From Priapulus caudatus (taxonomy: Eukaryota > Priapulida > Priapulimorpha > Priapulimorphida > Priapulidae), in assembly GCF_000485595.1 (NCBI RefSeq), contig NW_014577203.1:64638-128637 (forward strand): a DNA stretch of 64,000 bases. Direction: 5' to 3'. The position numbers and the translations under genes are program-made. How positions within the stretch are numbered: position 1 is the first letter of the stretch; every line of letters starts with the position of its first letter. Below the pieces are notes generated by a model. The model was not told the origin of the DNA and did no database searches. It saw only the letters and a list, made by a program, of their open reading frames with translations. This document shows, piece by piece, positions 43,027 to 54,497 of the stretch.

Positions 43027-46000
43027 CTACTGCAGATATCTAAATAGAGCTGCCCATTTCCCCAGAAATTTATCTTGTTTGTTATTCGTGAATGCTATTT
43101 GTCTTTCAATTTCTTTTGTATATTTCAGATATTCTCTGACTGCTACAAAAGTAGGCGGTCTGTTGTGAAACCTACACCTATAGATTACGAATTTTGTTAG
43201 TATTATACAATGATTTATAATTACGTCCGTGTTCTTAATACCATAAATAATGTTTTCTCTGTCAAAGGTTTCCAACTGCAGATATCCACACCTTGTTAGC
43301 CATTTATGTAAGGCTTGCCAGATAGGGCGAACGTAGTCACAGTCCACGAAGAGATGTAGTAATGTTTCAGTATTTACATTACAAAAGAAAAGGTACATTT
43401 GTCGTCTGGGTTCACACCGATTAAATTTAAGAAATGATTTGTGGTTAGAATCCTGTGTAATATCTTATATTGGAAATATCTGAGGTTAGTATCGAGGGTT
43501 GTTAGATATGGTAATTTATAGGCATGTGTCCAATCACTTTTATTATATTCAGTTATATCTAGATCTCGAATCCATTTTTCCTGAGATTTAATGATTTTGA
43601 TATTTGACTCTGTCAATATATTGTAGAAGTGTTTGCATCCTTTTTCCTTGCTACACAAGATTTTTACTGTTGGAATTATATGGGGCCTGCATGTTGGGGC
43701 ATTACCCTGAATAGCTGTGGTCCACCGTTTTGGTATATTTTGTTTTAATCTCAAGTAATCAAGAAATGTACCTTTTAGTTTGTAATTATTTTTTAGTTCC
43801 TGCAGTGTCATCAGATTCCCATCAGGTGTATAGATGTCACCCAGGACATGGATACCTTTCTTTTGCCAAGATTCTATGTATTCTATTTTTATATGGTTAT
43901 TAAACCATAATGGTTGGCTAAAAATATCCTCGACTGTGATAGGGTTATAATTTACATTTATTTCAGCCCATGCACTCATGACGTCCTTCCAAAATGGGTT
44001 GGGTATGTGAAAATTTCTGGCAAATTGGGCACCGTACGTAAAAAAATTATTGTTGATATATGGTTGTAGAATGTATGTCCAAGCTCCTTCACTTGATAGA
44101 TATCTCTTTAGCCAGGATATTTTAAGGCTTTGTATAAAACATTTTAGATTTACCATTTGTAGGCCGCCGTCTGCTATTTTTTTCATAATGACTTCTCTAT
44201 TAATCCTGCCACGTGGCCTGTTCCATATAAATTCAAAAAAACATATTTCCTATTTCTTCTCGTTTATTTTGTTTTGGGTCGGGTAAAGTTGTAAGTAGGT
44301 GTGTGATTATAGGAAGTACTAATGTTTTAATAACCGTTATCTTGCCTATTTGTGTTAGATTTCGCATTTTCCAAAGCCTAAGCATGTTTTTCATTTTTGT
44401 GATTTTATGATTGAGATTCTCATCTATCATTTTTGTCATGTTTAGGCTATATATAATGCCCAATATAGTGAAGTTGCCGTTTGTCCATTCGAAATTATTT
44501 TCTCGACAGAAACGCCTGTCTGATTCTTTCTTTCATCGAACCTATCCAGACTAATTTTGTTTTGTCCATATCGATTTTAAGACCAGACACTTTGTAGAAC
44601 CAGGCAAATATTTTCAGTGCGCTTTTAAATGAACCTTTATCTCCATCTAGGAATAATGTGGTGTCGTCCGCATATTGTGAAAGTTTATGTTCGAATCCTC
44701 CTATTTTGATGCCTTTTATGCTTGGATTGGTTCTTATAGCTTCAGCTAAAAATTCAGAACATAGGATGAATAGGTAGGGTGAGAGGGGATCGCCTTGCCT
44801 GCAGCCTCTTTTGAGTTTGAAGAAGCTAGAAAAGCACCCATTTTGTACCACTGTTGAGTTAATGTTGTTATAGAATGTGGAAATCCATTTTCTAAGCGAG
44901 TCACCAAAGTTAAAGGATGCAAGTACTTTATATATGAATTTCCAAGAGACGGAGTCAAAGGCTTTTTCGAAGGCAACTATCATAAGTAACCCTGGTATAT
45001 GTTGTTTTTCTGTTTCATACATTATATCATATATTAAGCGGGTATTTTCTCCTATGAATCTACCAGGGATGAATCCGTTTTGGTCCGTATTAAGTTGTTT
45101 AGAGAAGATTTTATTCTTTCTGCAATGCAGGATGATACTAATTTGTATGAAGTATTTAATAGGGAAATGGGTCTCCAGTTTTTTAGATGGCTTCTCGACT
45201 TTCCTTGTTTGGGGATACAGGTAATTATTCCCTGTTGTTGTGTTATTGATAGCTGCCCTTGTTTATAACCTTCATTTATTGATCTAAGTAAGAAATGACC
45301 GATATCGATCCAAAAAAACTTGTAAAATTCAGCCGTATATCCGTCCATTCCTGGGCTTTTTGTTATTTTTAGAACGTTTTAAAGATTCGAGGAATTCTTT
45401 ATCAGTTATAAGACCTTCTTTTGCTTTCATTTCCGTTTCGGGCAGTTTTTTTATGTTGTCTATGTTTATTTGTGCATTTAATAGTTCGTCTAACTCTGAT
45501 TCATCGTCTTGATTTGAATATAGATTTTCGTAGAATTTTTTTTGAGCTTTCAAGATTTCATCTGATTCAATTACAATGGTTCCATCGTCAAGCTCAAGTT
45601 TTTGGATAGTTTTGTTTGTATAATTTTTGTTCTCTAGGTTACAGAAATATTTAGAAGATTTTGCTCCCTGTTCATACCATTGTGCTCTGGAGCGAATGAT
45701 TGTACACCTGGCCTTTTTATTTCTAAGGGTTTCTAATTCCAGGTTAATTTTTTCTAGTTTTTTAGTATTAGCATTATACCTAAAAGAATCCATTTGTATT
45801 TCACTTTCTATATTTATGATCTCATTTTGCAATTTTGTCTCGAGCGTATTGGCTTCTCTTTTCATTTTTGCGGCATACGGTATGATTTTTCCTCTGAGCT
45901 GTAGAAGCTAGTAGAGTTTCAAAGAATAGCTGATCACTGATATTGAATTTTATTTGTTTATTAGAGGCTGATTTTATGTATTCTGGGTCGTTTGGTGGTG

Positions 46001-46833
46001 CAGCATATTGCAACTTGATGTCGTTTATAGTATTTTTTATTAATTTTACAAAATTGTCATCATACAATAAAGAATTATTGAATTTCCAATTACCTTTACC
46101 GCGCACGTGTTTTGATATGGTTATATTTATACAGACTAGAGAGTGGTCAGATTTGTATTTTGCAAGGATTTCGGCATCTGACGTTAAAGAAAGAATATCT
46201 TCTGACACTAGAAAGAAATCCAATCTTGCCATTTTAATAGGTTTTTTTTTACTCCACGTGAAATGGTGGTCTTGTTCGTGAAATGTTCGCCATATATCCG
46301 TTAATTCCTTTTCTCCGATTAATGATAGGACTTCTGCTCTGGCTTTTGGATTATTTATGTTTTTATAGTTAAAGGAGTCTGTTTTGGGGTAAAACCATAT
46401 TCCAATCTCCACACATGACTATGCTATCGTTTTCGAATTCATCTATTATGCTTTTGAGATTTTGGTAGAATTCTGGTTTATCTTCGTTTGGGCCGTATAG
46501 ATTGACTATTGTAAAGCGAGTGTATTCCGCTATAGAAATGTCTGCTACTATGTAATTACCGTTTGTGTCCGTTTTGCACCTGTGTATGTTGTACTCAAAA
46601 TTGTTATTAAATAGTATTGCAGTTCCCCTAGCATTTGAGGTGTATGTACTGAGTATAGCGTCCATTCCCCATTCAATCTTCAATATTTTTACCATTTTGT
46701 CGTCTACATGTGTATCTTGCAGGCAGGCTATATTTAAAAAAAATTCTTTTATCCTATTAAAGATATCTATTCTTTTGAGCTGGTTCCCCAATCCCCGAGC
46801 ATTCATGGTAACTATCGATAGGGGATTCTCCAT
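43027..46833 (-). pseudogene. LINE ORF2: endonuclease and reverse transcriptase
   Basis: Endonuclease: MENPLSIVTMNARGLGNQLK, then SNARGTAILFNNNF and VMCGDWNMVLPQ (46,369-46,833); a frameshift, then MARLDFFLVS and KYKSDHSLV. The linker AQWYEQGAKSSKYFCNLENK is typical of L1/Tx1. RT: ITCIPKQGKSRSHLKNWRPI, FKLKRGCRQGDPLSPYLFIL, and catalytic QYADDTTLFLDG. Motif A reads IVAFEKAFDSVSW, with Ala where the catalytic Asp is expected. The C-terminal part carries WLKRYLSSEGAWTYILQPY and ends with a Cys/His cluster (LLHLFVDCDYVRPIWQALHK). At least six frame changes; inactive. Confidence 0.82.
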
Positions 46834-47238
46834 TTGAAGATTGTAAGTAGGGTATCTGAAATTCTAAGGTGTTTTAATTGACAGGGACATTTATAGGCTG
46901 AGGCATAGCAAGAGTGTATGAAGCATGATAAAGATATTATATTTGTATTCACTCGGAATGATTAATGTAATGAGCTCTGGAAACTTGCACCCATAACACT
47001 GATGACTTGCAAGACTTATATTGCGGGACATACACTGGACACACGGACATACGAACATAAATACTAACGTACACAAACATGCATGTTGACTCTTAGTTGC
47101 ATGTGTTCCCCCCTCACTGGGACACAGCACAGAGTCACTGTATGCAAACAATACATAGTATAACAGATTCAAACTTCCTGTCACGGTCATCACTCCCAGA
47201 GGGTGGTTTGGACTGTGGTTTGGGCTCTCCCTATATAT
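46834..47238. other. LINE sequence upstream of ORF2
   Basis: About 400 bp between the endonuclease start and the point where Gypsy-C resumes. No ORF1 motif. It is assigned to the LINE because Gypsy-C coding sequence restarts only at about 47,236. Confidence 0.5.
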
Positions 47239-48282
47239 ACAGTGTTGGTAGAGGACGAGAAGAAAGAAACTTTGCGCAATGCACTCCTACAGGCTTGTAT
47301 TGAGCTACGCCCTCTAGATGGTCCCCATGCTGTCATAAGGACAGATCCGGCTCCAGGATTTGTGTCCCTACATAACGACGAGCTACTCAACCGCTATCGT
47401 ATAACCGTAGAGTGTGGACGCGTGAAGAACAAAAACAAAAATCCAGTAGCAGAGAAGGCGATACAGGAGCTACAAAACGAACTATTGCGTCAGGATCCAA
47501 CATGCCGCACTGTCTGCCCCTTAACACTCTCCCTGGCCACAGCTCGATTGAATTCTAGAATTCGGAGCAGGGGTCTCTCAGCGAGAGAGATGTTGTTACA
47601 GAGGGATCAGTTCTCAAACGTCCAGATTCCAGTGGAGGATCAGTTCTCAAACGTCCAGATTCCAGTGGAGGATCAGACCTTGATATCGAACCAGCACAGA
47701 GCCAGGATCACTAACCATCCACATAGTCAGGAATCCAAGGCTCCAGACGCTCCCCTTCCAGTACTTCCAGCCATCAGCGTTGGAGACCTCGTCTACCTGC
47801 ATTGCGATCGGAACAAATCCAGTGCGCGGGACAGATACCTCGTTGTCCATCTCGATGGAAAGTGGTGCAACATCCGAAAATTTGTAGGCTCACAACTCAG
47901 AAGCACGTCGTATCGGGTTAAAAGGTCAGAGTGTTATAAGGTGCCAGCCTTCAGAAATAACCTTGATTCCGAATCTGGCAGTCACTATCGCGACATGACT
48001 GACGACGATGATGATGAAAACGATCCGGATCTGGGTGCAAGTGAGTGTCCACTCGCCCCTTGCCCGGAACCCCCACCGAGTGTAATCCCTGATATCCCTG
48101 AAGTGATCTCTAACCCTCTCCCGAGCTATGTTAGCCAGGCCAGCAAAGAGGCTGACTATTCCTGCAGCGATGTCAAGGAGGACAATGATGAAGCATTAGA
48201 GGCCGTCCCTGTTACAACACCACCGAGGAGGTCAACTAGACATCGTCGTGTACCATCCAGATTCAGAGACTATGAGTTGTAG
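47239..48282 (+). pseudogene. Gypsy-C integrase, second part
   Basis: Integrase resumes VEDEKKETLRNALLQACIEL, then VIRTDPAPGFVSLHNDELL (second Asp), NPVAEKAIQELQNELL (catalytic Glu), SARLNSR-like and LSAREMLLQRDQF blocks. A perfect 33-bp tandem duplication (47,609-47,641 and 47,642-47,674) adds 11 residues in frame (QFSNVQIPVED twice). The C-terminal region has VGDLVYLHCDRNKSSARDRY, acidic DDDDDENDPD and a basic end (RRSTRHRRVPSRFRDYEL). The stop is about 330 bp before the 3' LTR. Confidence 0.87.
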
Positions 48283-48613
48283 TTGCTACATATGTGCATT
48301 GTGTGTGGAGCAGAATAATCCCCCGTCACCTGAGGGTAGTCTGCCCAGTGATGGTGCTTGGAGTTATGTAAATCCTTGTGACGGACTATGTCTCAAGTAC
48401 TGTATTATTTTGTCTATATACTAATCAGTCATTGTGTGCTGCTAAGCGAGGTTCCATATGTGATTCTTTGGGTTGTAAGCCATTCAGGTTTAGATGGCAT
48501 CTAGCAGTTGTTCCAGTTGGTATTCTAGTAAGTCTTCTTTAAATGTAACTGTAACGTTTCTGTTTATCCCACAGTTTTCCCCTAACATTGTACCTATTCT
48601 TGGAAAAAAGTAG

Positions 48614-48772
48614 TGACGCCAGTGTATTGTGTTATCGCCTATCGGCTTCATGTGTATTGTGTACATGTATTGTGTGACGTCATTAAACTTGCGTCTTCGT
48701 CATCAGGCTTGATCTCTCGTTGCAAGTTTGACTTATTTGCGGTGTGTTAATTGTTCACTTAATATTGGCGCA
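48614..48772 (+). repeat. Gypsy-C 3' LTR
   Basis: Starts TGACGCCAGTG directly after ggaaaaaagtag and ends ttggcgca; the two ends are partly inverted (TGACGCCA against TTGGCGCA). Against the left LTR it has a 4-nt and a 1-nt indel and a few substitutions, about 94 percent identity. Confidence 0.8.
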
Positions 48773-49131
48773 GGAGCAAGATTAAATCCACTAATCATAA
48801 TAAGTTGCTAGTACTAGTAGTATACAGGTAGTACTAGTAAGTAGTTATTAAGTACGCTGCAGATTTTACAATTGGAAATTTTACTTCAATTTTTTCCCAA
48901 GGAAATTTAAATTTCCTAAGATTAGCTGTACTAATTTAGTCATTATAATTGCAAAGTAATTCCTTTTCATGTACCGAATTTGCAGATACTTTTGGCGTTG
49001 TCTGCCATTTTGAATACAGTGTAATTCATGTTTAAGTCGGCTAATGATGTGATTAGTTAAATATGTACTTAAATCGCTTCGTGAAACTGATTTTTAAGTA
49101 TGATTAACTAATCATAATTACAGGAGGTAAA
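48773..49131. other. Body of the outer TIR element
   Basis: A/T-rich sequence with repeated ctagtactag and taatcataatt stretches and the inverted motif cgcttcgtgaaac at 49,073-49,085. It belongs to the element whose ends are at 38,210 and 61,893. Confidence 0.5.
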
Positions 49132-49135
49132 GTAT

Positions 49136-50087
49136 TGTAGTCGCTGGCTTATTTCTGCTGCCAGAAAACTGTGCGCTTGTAGGTGAGTGCTATATGCGCC
49201 GTGTAATTGCTTGACTAAACTTACGAATATGATAATAAAATGAGAGTAGAAAGGATGTATGTTACAACTGCCGTTTCACTATTGAATACTTACAAAATCG
49301 GTACAGGTCACACAGGGTAGACTACAGGTTTTCAAAATGCACAGACAATCAAAACAACAGAGGGATGAATACACGAGAGCCCCGTTTCTTCCGCGCGAGC
49401 TCTCTTATACCTCCCTTCGTAAACTGAGCCGTGAAACCCTTGCCAAATATGTCTTATACCAATCACTGCCGACTACAGGGACGGTAGAGGGTTGGAAGTA
49501 TGGGCGATGGTCAGTTTCTAGAGTGGGATCGAGTGGACAGCCAATGGCGAGAATGAGTGGGACTGTGTTTACGCCCCCCCTCGGCCACGTGGGTGCCCAA
49601 CGTAGGTGGCATAGGTATGACGTATGTAATTTCGTAGGATGTCCGATAGATTTACAAACAGGGCGGTCATCAGTCTTCTGGAAATATCTTCAGTCCGCCC
49701 ATGTTCAGGGTGGAACAGCTGTTTAGCAGCTGTGTTGAAACCAAGTTCTGCTTAATGTGTTGTTTGTTCTTTGCCGACTGTTGCCCAAACTAATGTAGTG
49801 ATACGGCCACGGTGTATATTTAAATGTTATTCATTGCAAATTGACACGTATTATGTGGGCAGTGGTGCCGCCAACATGTGTATCTAGTTTGTAGCCGAGC
49901 TAATGTTGTTTACTGTGGAACTAATTTTAACATGTTGGTGTGTGTCCATCAGATAAATCCATCTTCACTGCCGCTGGTGTGGTATATGATTATGCCGGGT
50001 GCCTGCTCCGTCGCTGGCAATAGTGTAAAATTAGCCTGTGTGGACTGGTGCTAAATTCGGTCTCAGAATGACATTAGCGTTGCTACA
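49136..50087 (-). repeat. Element D 3' LTR
   Basis: 952 bp, uninterrupted. Starts tgtagtcgctgg, ends gcgttgctaca. About 96-97 percent identical to the split right copy by eye. It contains an antisense ORF at 49,337-49,726. Confidence 0.92.
49337..49726 (+). other. Antisense ORF within element D LTR
   Basis: 129 codons on the strand opposite to the element. The same frame exists in the other LTR (split by a LINE; second part open at 61,218-61,475). The two copies differ by indels of 6 and 9 nt, which preserve the frame. The product is basic, has no recognisable domain, and may be fortuitous. Confidence 0.3.
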
Positions 50088-51106
50088 TTTTCCCCTACGC
50101 CGGGAAAGACAATGACCCATTGTCACTGCAGCTCCGACTGCTCTACTAAATAGGGTGTAAAAATTCCGGGGGGAGAGCAACGGGAATGTCATTTGCCGTA
50201 GTGATTGAAGATCCTATTACTTTAGGCAAGTTTGATGTGAATCTATAAATGTGATTAATGAAGGGGTAGCATAGGTAGGTAGGAGATGGAGCCGTTAGCA
50301 GTGATTAGGTGAATGTAAGAAATGCCCTGGTCTTTAGAACAGTAAAAGGTTGCAAACAAGATGACCCTCACAATGAGAAAAGCACGGAAGCATAATAATA
50401 ATAATCATAATAATCATGTGCAGTAACAACAATAAGACGCAAACCCAAACACAAGAAAGTTAGCGCGTACCATAGCGGCTTGCAAAACGAAAATTTAACT
50501 CAGGCGAAGGGCAAATTTATGGTAACGGCAGTGAAAAGTGCAACCGTATAAGCAATAAATTAAACTCTAATGAATACCGTATACGATATACGTAATACCT
50601 CCGGATGAACGCACGAGAAAATACGGCAGTGCAAACACAATATATAATCATAGGCAATGCATAAATGTTACATGACATACCAAATAAATAAGCAATAACA
50701 ATAGCAATAATTGGGCAGTTAATAGATGATCGATACGTAAACAATTAGTAAAATGGCATAGCATATTTAAAGTTGTATATGAACGTTACGATTCGCGACA
50801 AATGAAATGATAATTCACGTGTGTAAGCTATAATCCGCGCAATATTTTAACAGTTGTAGGTAATGCATAAGAATCGTGCATAAAACGTGAATGCGTGAAA
50901 AGAACCCCCAAAATAAAAGGAAAACAGTGATAGTGAATACATATCTGACTATAGGAGGGATACCCGTTTGTTCACTTCGATACACTGCCATAAGCCGTTT
51001 GCTTGAGAGTGGAGCTGGGAGCAGTTTGTCCAGCTCAACGATTAAACCACGATACCCAACGACTAACGTATCCGCTTAACAACCATCCAAGCAGGCCCCC
51101 TCCAAC
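50088..51106. other. Element D 3' untranslated region
   Basis: Polypurine tract complement at 50,088-50,101, then about 1 kb of A-rich sequence (on this strand) including an aataataat run at 50,395-50,418. No credible ORF. Confidence 0.5.
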
Positions 51107-52164
51107 CTAATGTGGTCCGTGCCCGGACCTAGGTGGAGAGTCCCCATGGATAGGCGGCCGTGGGGTCGGTCGTGGCAATGGGGCCAACTCTGTTAGACTA
51201 CATTCCAGCATCCGTTGGTGCAACACCTCAAGACGTTGTATGTCTTCCGGTTCGTTGTATTCGTCGTCTGGATCGTATGCCCGCAGGTGGTTATAATAGG
51301 TTATTATCAACGATTCGCCCTGTGTATTCGAAAATGGGTCAAATCCCTCAGGCATGTACTGCTCATAATCGTCATGCCTGGTCACCATCCACCAAGTGTC
51401 ATTAATCTCGACCCCTGGTGGCGGAAGTGGAATTGCTCCCCCCCCTAAATAACTTTGGACCGAAGTCAAACTGGGCGGTTGTGGCAGTTTCCTGAAGTCT
51501 GACACGCGCGTGTGATGGCTGGCCCAACGACCCTGTGGTAGATGAACCAACCTACCATATGCACGTATAATTGTGCCAGGGTGAGGCGTCTGATCGCCTC
51601 TTCGCACCTACCGAACAACGCGATGTATCCCTCCGGGCTGCGATTCTTCTGCAACATGACGAGCTCCAGTAGAGGGACGTCTGCGGGGTAGTCCACGTCC
51701 TCCCTGTGTTGCTTCTCATCGTGCTCTTGGGCGGCGCGGTCCCTCTCCTCCTCCGTCCTGTTGTATTCCATCCAGGAGTCCTCCGGGATGTGGAGGTACT
51801 GAGGCGGGATCTCCCAGTGGTCATCCCAGTAGTGCCAATACGGACCTAGTGGCGACGGCGTGGTTGGCTCCCCTTCGTCCCAGTCGGCGATGGCCTGCTG
51901 TTCTCCTTGCCACTGTGCCTCCTCCTCGGCTTCCTCCTCGGCGTGTAGGTAGGAGTTCTCCTGTTCCTCTTCGGCGGCCTGCGCTTTATACAACTCATTG
52001 TCCTGCATCGCGTCGGCGGTGCTGCCTGGCTGTGGTGGCAGGGGTCCGACGCTGAACACCCCTTTGCTCGTGTTCATGTATGGTCTCGGTGCCATGGTTA
52101 GTTCGTGGTGGTCGTTGGTGCTGGAATACTTTGACAGTTTTATCAAGAGAACCCTCACTGACAA
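51107..52164 (-). other. Element D accessory ORF, acidic protein
   Basis: Two overlapping minus-strand frames (52,164-51,466 and 51,607-51,107) probably represent one gene with a frameshift around 51,480-51,560. The first part is Pro-rich, then strongly acidic (AEEEAEEEAQWQGEQQAIAD) and Trp/Tyr-rich (YWHYWDDHWEIPPQYL). It then turns into a helical, hydrophobic stretch (LTLAQLYVHMVGWFIYH). The second part is Pro-rich with EDIQRLEVLHQRMLECSLTE. I recognise no family. It lies between env and the 3' LTR, the position of accessory genes in complex retroviruses, but a captured host exon or an unrelated insertion is equally possible. Confidence 0.4.
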
Positions 52165-52388
52165 CTTCCCCAGCTAGTTCATCCATCTGACCATGGCTGA
52201 TGTGATATTGCGTTAGTTCTGGTTAGGTCTGGCTGTGGGTGGTGGATGGTGGTGGAGGTGGATAGTGGTGGAGGTTGATAAGTGGTGGTGACAGTGCAAG
52301 TGCTCAAATTTGATCTCGGCGTAGGGGGTGAGTAGGGTAAAATTGGCGGAATATTGGTGGAAGGTATGTTGCTGTCGTCCTGATGTCC

Positions 52389-52980
52389 TCAGTTGTGGTC
52401 TGGCGTTGTGGCCCCCGGAGGAAGGTACGTGAATGTGTCCTGTAGAACCTCACGGACGACGTATGGCTGGTTCCGGGCGATGTACAGTTCGCACTGCAGG
52501 TTGGAGTTCTCGGTGACTGTTCTGCTGAAGTCCACCATCATCTGGTCGATGCGAGAGTCCGAATTCTGCAGTTGAATGTTAAGTTGCTGCTTCTCACAGA
52601 GAACCTGGTCGAAATCGATCCGGGCGTGGTCCAGGTTTGCCTGCAGCGACTGCGTGCATCTGGCGGTCAGCCTTCCTCTCGGCCTCTGCGCATGCAGCGT
52701 TGGCACGCGCAAGCGCCTTCTCCAACGTGGTAATGGCCTTCTGATGTTCCTTCTTAAGGTGGCTGCGCTGGTCGTCACGCCTGGTACCCTGGACGTGGCT
52801 TTGGCTGTATAGTTTGGACGCGTTGGCCCACATTAGGGTGCGGGGCCTAAACGTCTCGTTTGGCGTTGAAGGACGGTCGGTCGGTTGGTGGATGGGGCGT
52901 CCTCGTCCAACTCCCACGGCCATTCGGGTAGTTGTCGTGCGGACGCCTACAGCGAATGTCTCGTCTTCCATTGCTGCCAT
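52389..52980 (-). other. Element D accessory ORF, coiled-coil protein
   Basis: Two overlapping minus-strand frames (52,980-52,594 and 52,778-52,389). The first ends in an Ala/Glu-rich heptad-like region (KEHQKAITTLEKALARANAA); the second continues with the same character (IDFDQVLCEKQQLNIQLQNS, IDQMMVDFSRTVTENSNLQ). A single frameshift near 52,650-52,690 would explain the split. The start is Arg/Thr/Gly-rich. No known domain. It is 225 bp upstream, in element orientation, of the acidic ORF. Confidence 0.4.
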
Positions 52981-53449
52981 TGGTGATGAAAGGTTATTGT
53001 GGGCGCTTTACAGATGGAGGGGAAAAGACGGAACCGGTTAGTACGAAGAAATATGAAGCTTGAAGAGCTGGAGCGAAAACTAATGAGACTGGCTGGCCCG
53101 ATCGGGTCGTACTTAAAATAAAATAAGGTAAAATAAAAGTGATACATGCTTGCTGTACGTGCCAAGCTAGTGCCTCTACTACTACTGTTGCATGCTCTCA
53201 ACCCTAGCACTATGTCCAAGTCGTTGTCTACCGCCATGCGTGACGACGATTGGTGCTACTGCAAAATATAATTATCAATTACGCACGCCTAAATAGTCAC
53301 ACACACACATATACAGGGGAACTAATTCCTCGAGGAAACAAACAATCCTGCCGGTTTAATCAACACTATTATATAGATAATACGTTTCTACGCATGGTTG
53401 ACCATCAATCCGCATGCCAGATGTCGCTAACGACTCATAGCGACACCCC
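52981..53449. other. Element D spacer between env tail and accessory ORFs
   Basis: About 470 bp without a convincing frame; contains a Ser-rich minus-strand ORF that appears compositional and a cacacacacata run near 53,300. Confidence 0.4.
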
Positions 53450-53935
53450 TTAAACAGGCGTTGTCACGGTAGAAGCTGTACGGATTACATGCACAAACCC
53501 ATCAGGGTGTGCTTGTTCCTCGACCGGTGCCTCCACGTTAGCTACTGGTGGGGCTAGCCCCACCAGCTGCAGTGGGATCCCAGCCCGAGCCTCATCGTTA
53601 CCTACCCCGTAAGACTGACGATGGCGGAAGCAGCGGTGTAGAAACTGGCAGTTGGGAGCTGTCGTTTTAAGGCCGCATGTTGCAACCGCTATGACCATTA
53701 TGATCATGAGTATGGATCCCATTGATCCATACACAGCCGAGCGGTGATGCGGAACTGAGCAACGTTGTTTGGATTGGGAGTCAACAAAGGTTTGCTGGCG
53801 CTAACTGCAGTGGCAAGTTTATCAAAAGCAACGTCCAAATCGGTGTGGCGATACATTTCGCTGGGCAATGTGTGAATGGTAGGCAGGAGTGCAGTGAGAT
53901 TAGTAGGGCGCTGGGCAGTTTCAAGAAATTGGCGC
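53450..53935 (-). pseudogene. Element D env C-terminal remnant
   Basis: The minus strand from about 53,930 reads a segment containing SEMYRHTDLDVAFDKLATAV, which parallels REMYSNTDLEVAYDELVAAV of element B env, and stops near 53,707. The membrane anchor follows in another frame (GSMGSILMIIMVIAVATCG at about 53,734-53,670) with a Cys/basic tail. The ectodomain, cleavage site and fusion peptide are absent. A deletion joins this directly to gag, and a frameshift lies before the anchor. Confidence 0.75.
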
Positions 53936-54497
53936 CATAATCACGTATACTTTCCCCCCACGTCTGGCGAAAAGTTTTTAACATTGATTCTGCTCGCGGG
54001 ACTTCAGATGGTGATTGGAATTCGCGTTTAATGAGGGCGAGTAAATCTGCCCACGTTAACTCAGGTCTCGCTACTAGCTGTTGTTGGCCGAATGGCGCGG
54101 CATGTCCCGTCAGCGTTGAAAAGGCAGCGGAGAGAAACTATTTATCTGTTAGGTGGAGCTGCAGCCGCGCCCATTGAAGCGCCGCCTCCCACTGGGTGAG
54201 TGATGTATCAAGAGGCCCTGTTGCTCCTGAAAATTTTGGCAGCGTAGCGCGGAATTCCGCCGCTCGCATTGATTTATCTACCGCCTCGCCAAGAGATTCT
54301 AAACTTGGGCGTAGTGCTTATCCAAGCATATCAGCTAGTTCATTAACTGTAGGCGGGGGGCAGAGTGAAGGTGAAGGCTGAGGCTGCAGGGGGGTATGCG
54401 GTACATTAAAGTGCGTCTCTGACACTGGATTTAAATGAGGCATCTCTTCATATTGAATATCCGACAAATCGCCTACGGGCGGCGTCAACTGATCCAT
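53936..54497 (-). pseudogene. Element D gag, 5' part
   Basis: ATG at 54,497 on the minus strand (MDQLTPPVGDLSD). In-frame stops at codon 60 (TAA, 54,318-54,320) and codon 120 (TAG, 54,138-54,140), no frameshift. Blocks MRAAEFRATLPKF, WEAALQWARLQLHL, LTWADLLALIKREF, VPRAESMLKTFRQTWGESIR and DYGANFLK follow. The first two blocks match the gag fragment of element B. It ends at the deletion junction with env near 53,935; nucleocapsid, protease and all other pol domains are missing. Confidence 0.75.

Larger units (their letters stand above)
42502..47238 (-). mobile_element. L1-Tx1-clade LINE
   Basis: A minus-strand non-LTR element inserted in the Gypsy-C integrase. Its 3' end, at the left, is a long (TAATG)n tail closed by an A-rich stretch (ttttttgttttttttatttt on the plus strand at 42,502-42,530). 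It has one ORF2, from endonuclease at 46,833 to a C-terminal zinc region at 43,030, with several frameshifts. No ORF1 remains in the 400 bp before ORF2, so the copy is probably 5'-truncated. acaatg (left) and acagtg (right, near 47,233) may be the target duplication. Confidence 0.8.
38359..48772 (+). mobile_element. Ty3/Gypsy-like element C
   Basis: Short LTRs (about 38,359-38,510 and 48,614-48,772) surround one long gag-pol, about 5.7 kb without the LINE at 42,502-47,238. The sequence after the left LTR, tggtggcagcg, resembles a tRNA primer-binding site. ggaaaaaagtag before the right LTR acts as polypurine tract. There is a single gag frameshift near 39,035 and otherwise an open pol, so this is the least decayed of the LTR elements here. 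No env. A convincing target duplication was not found. Confidence 0.85.
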
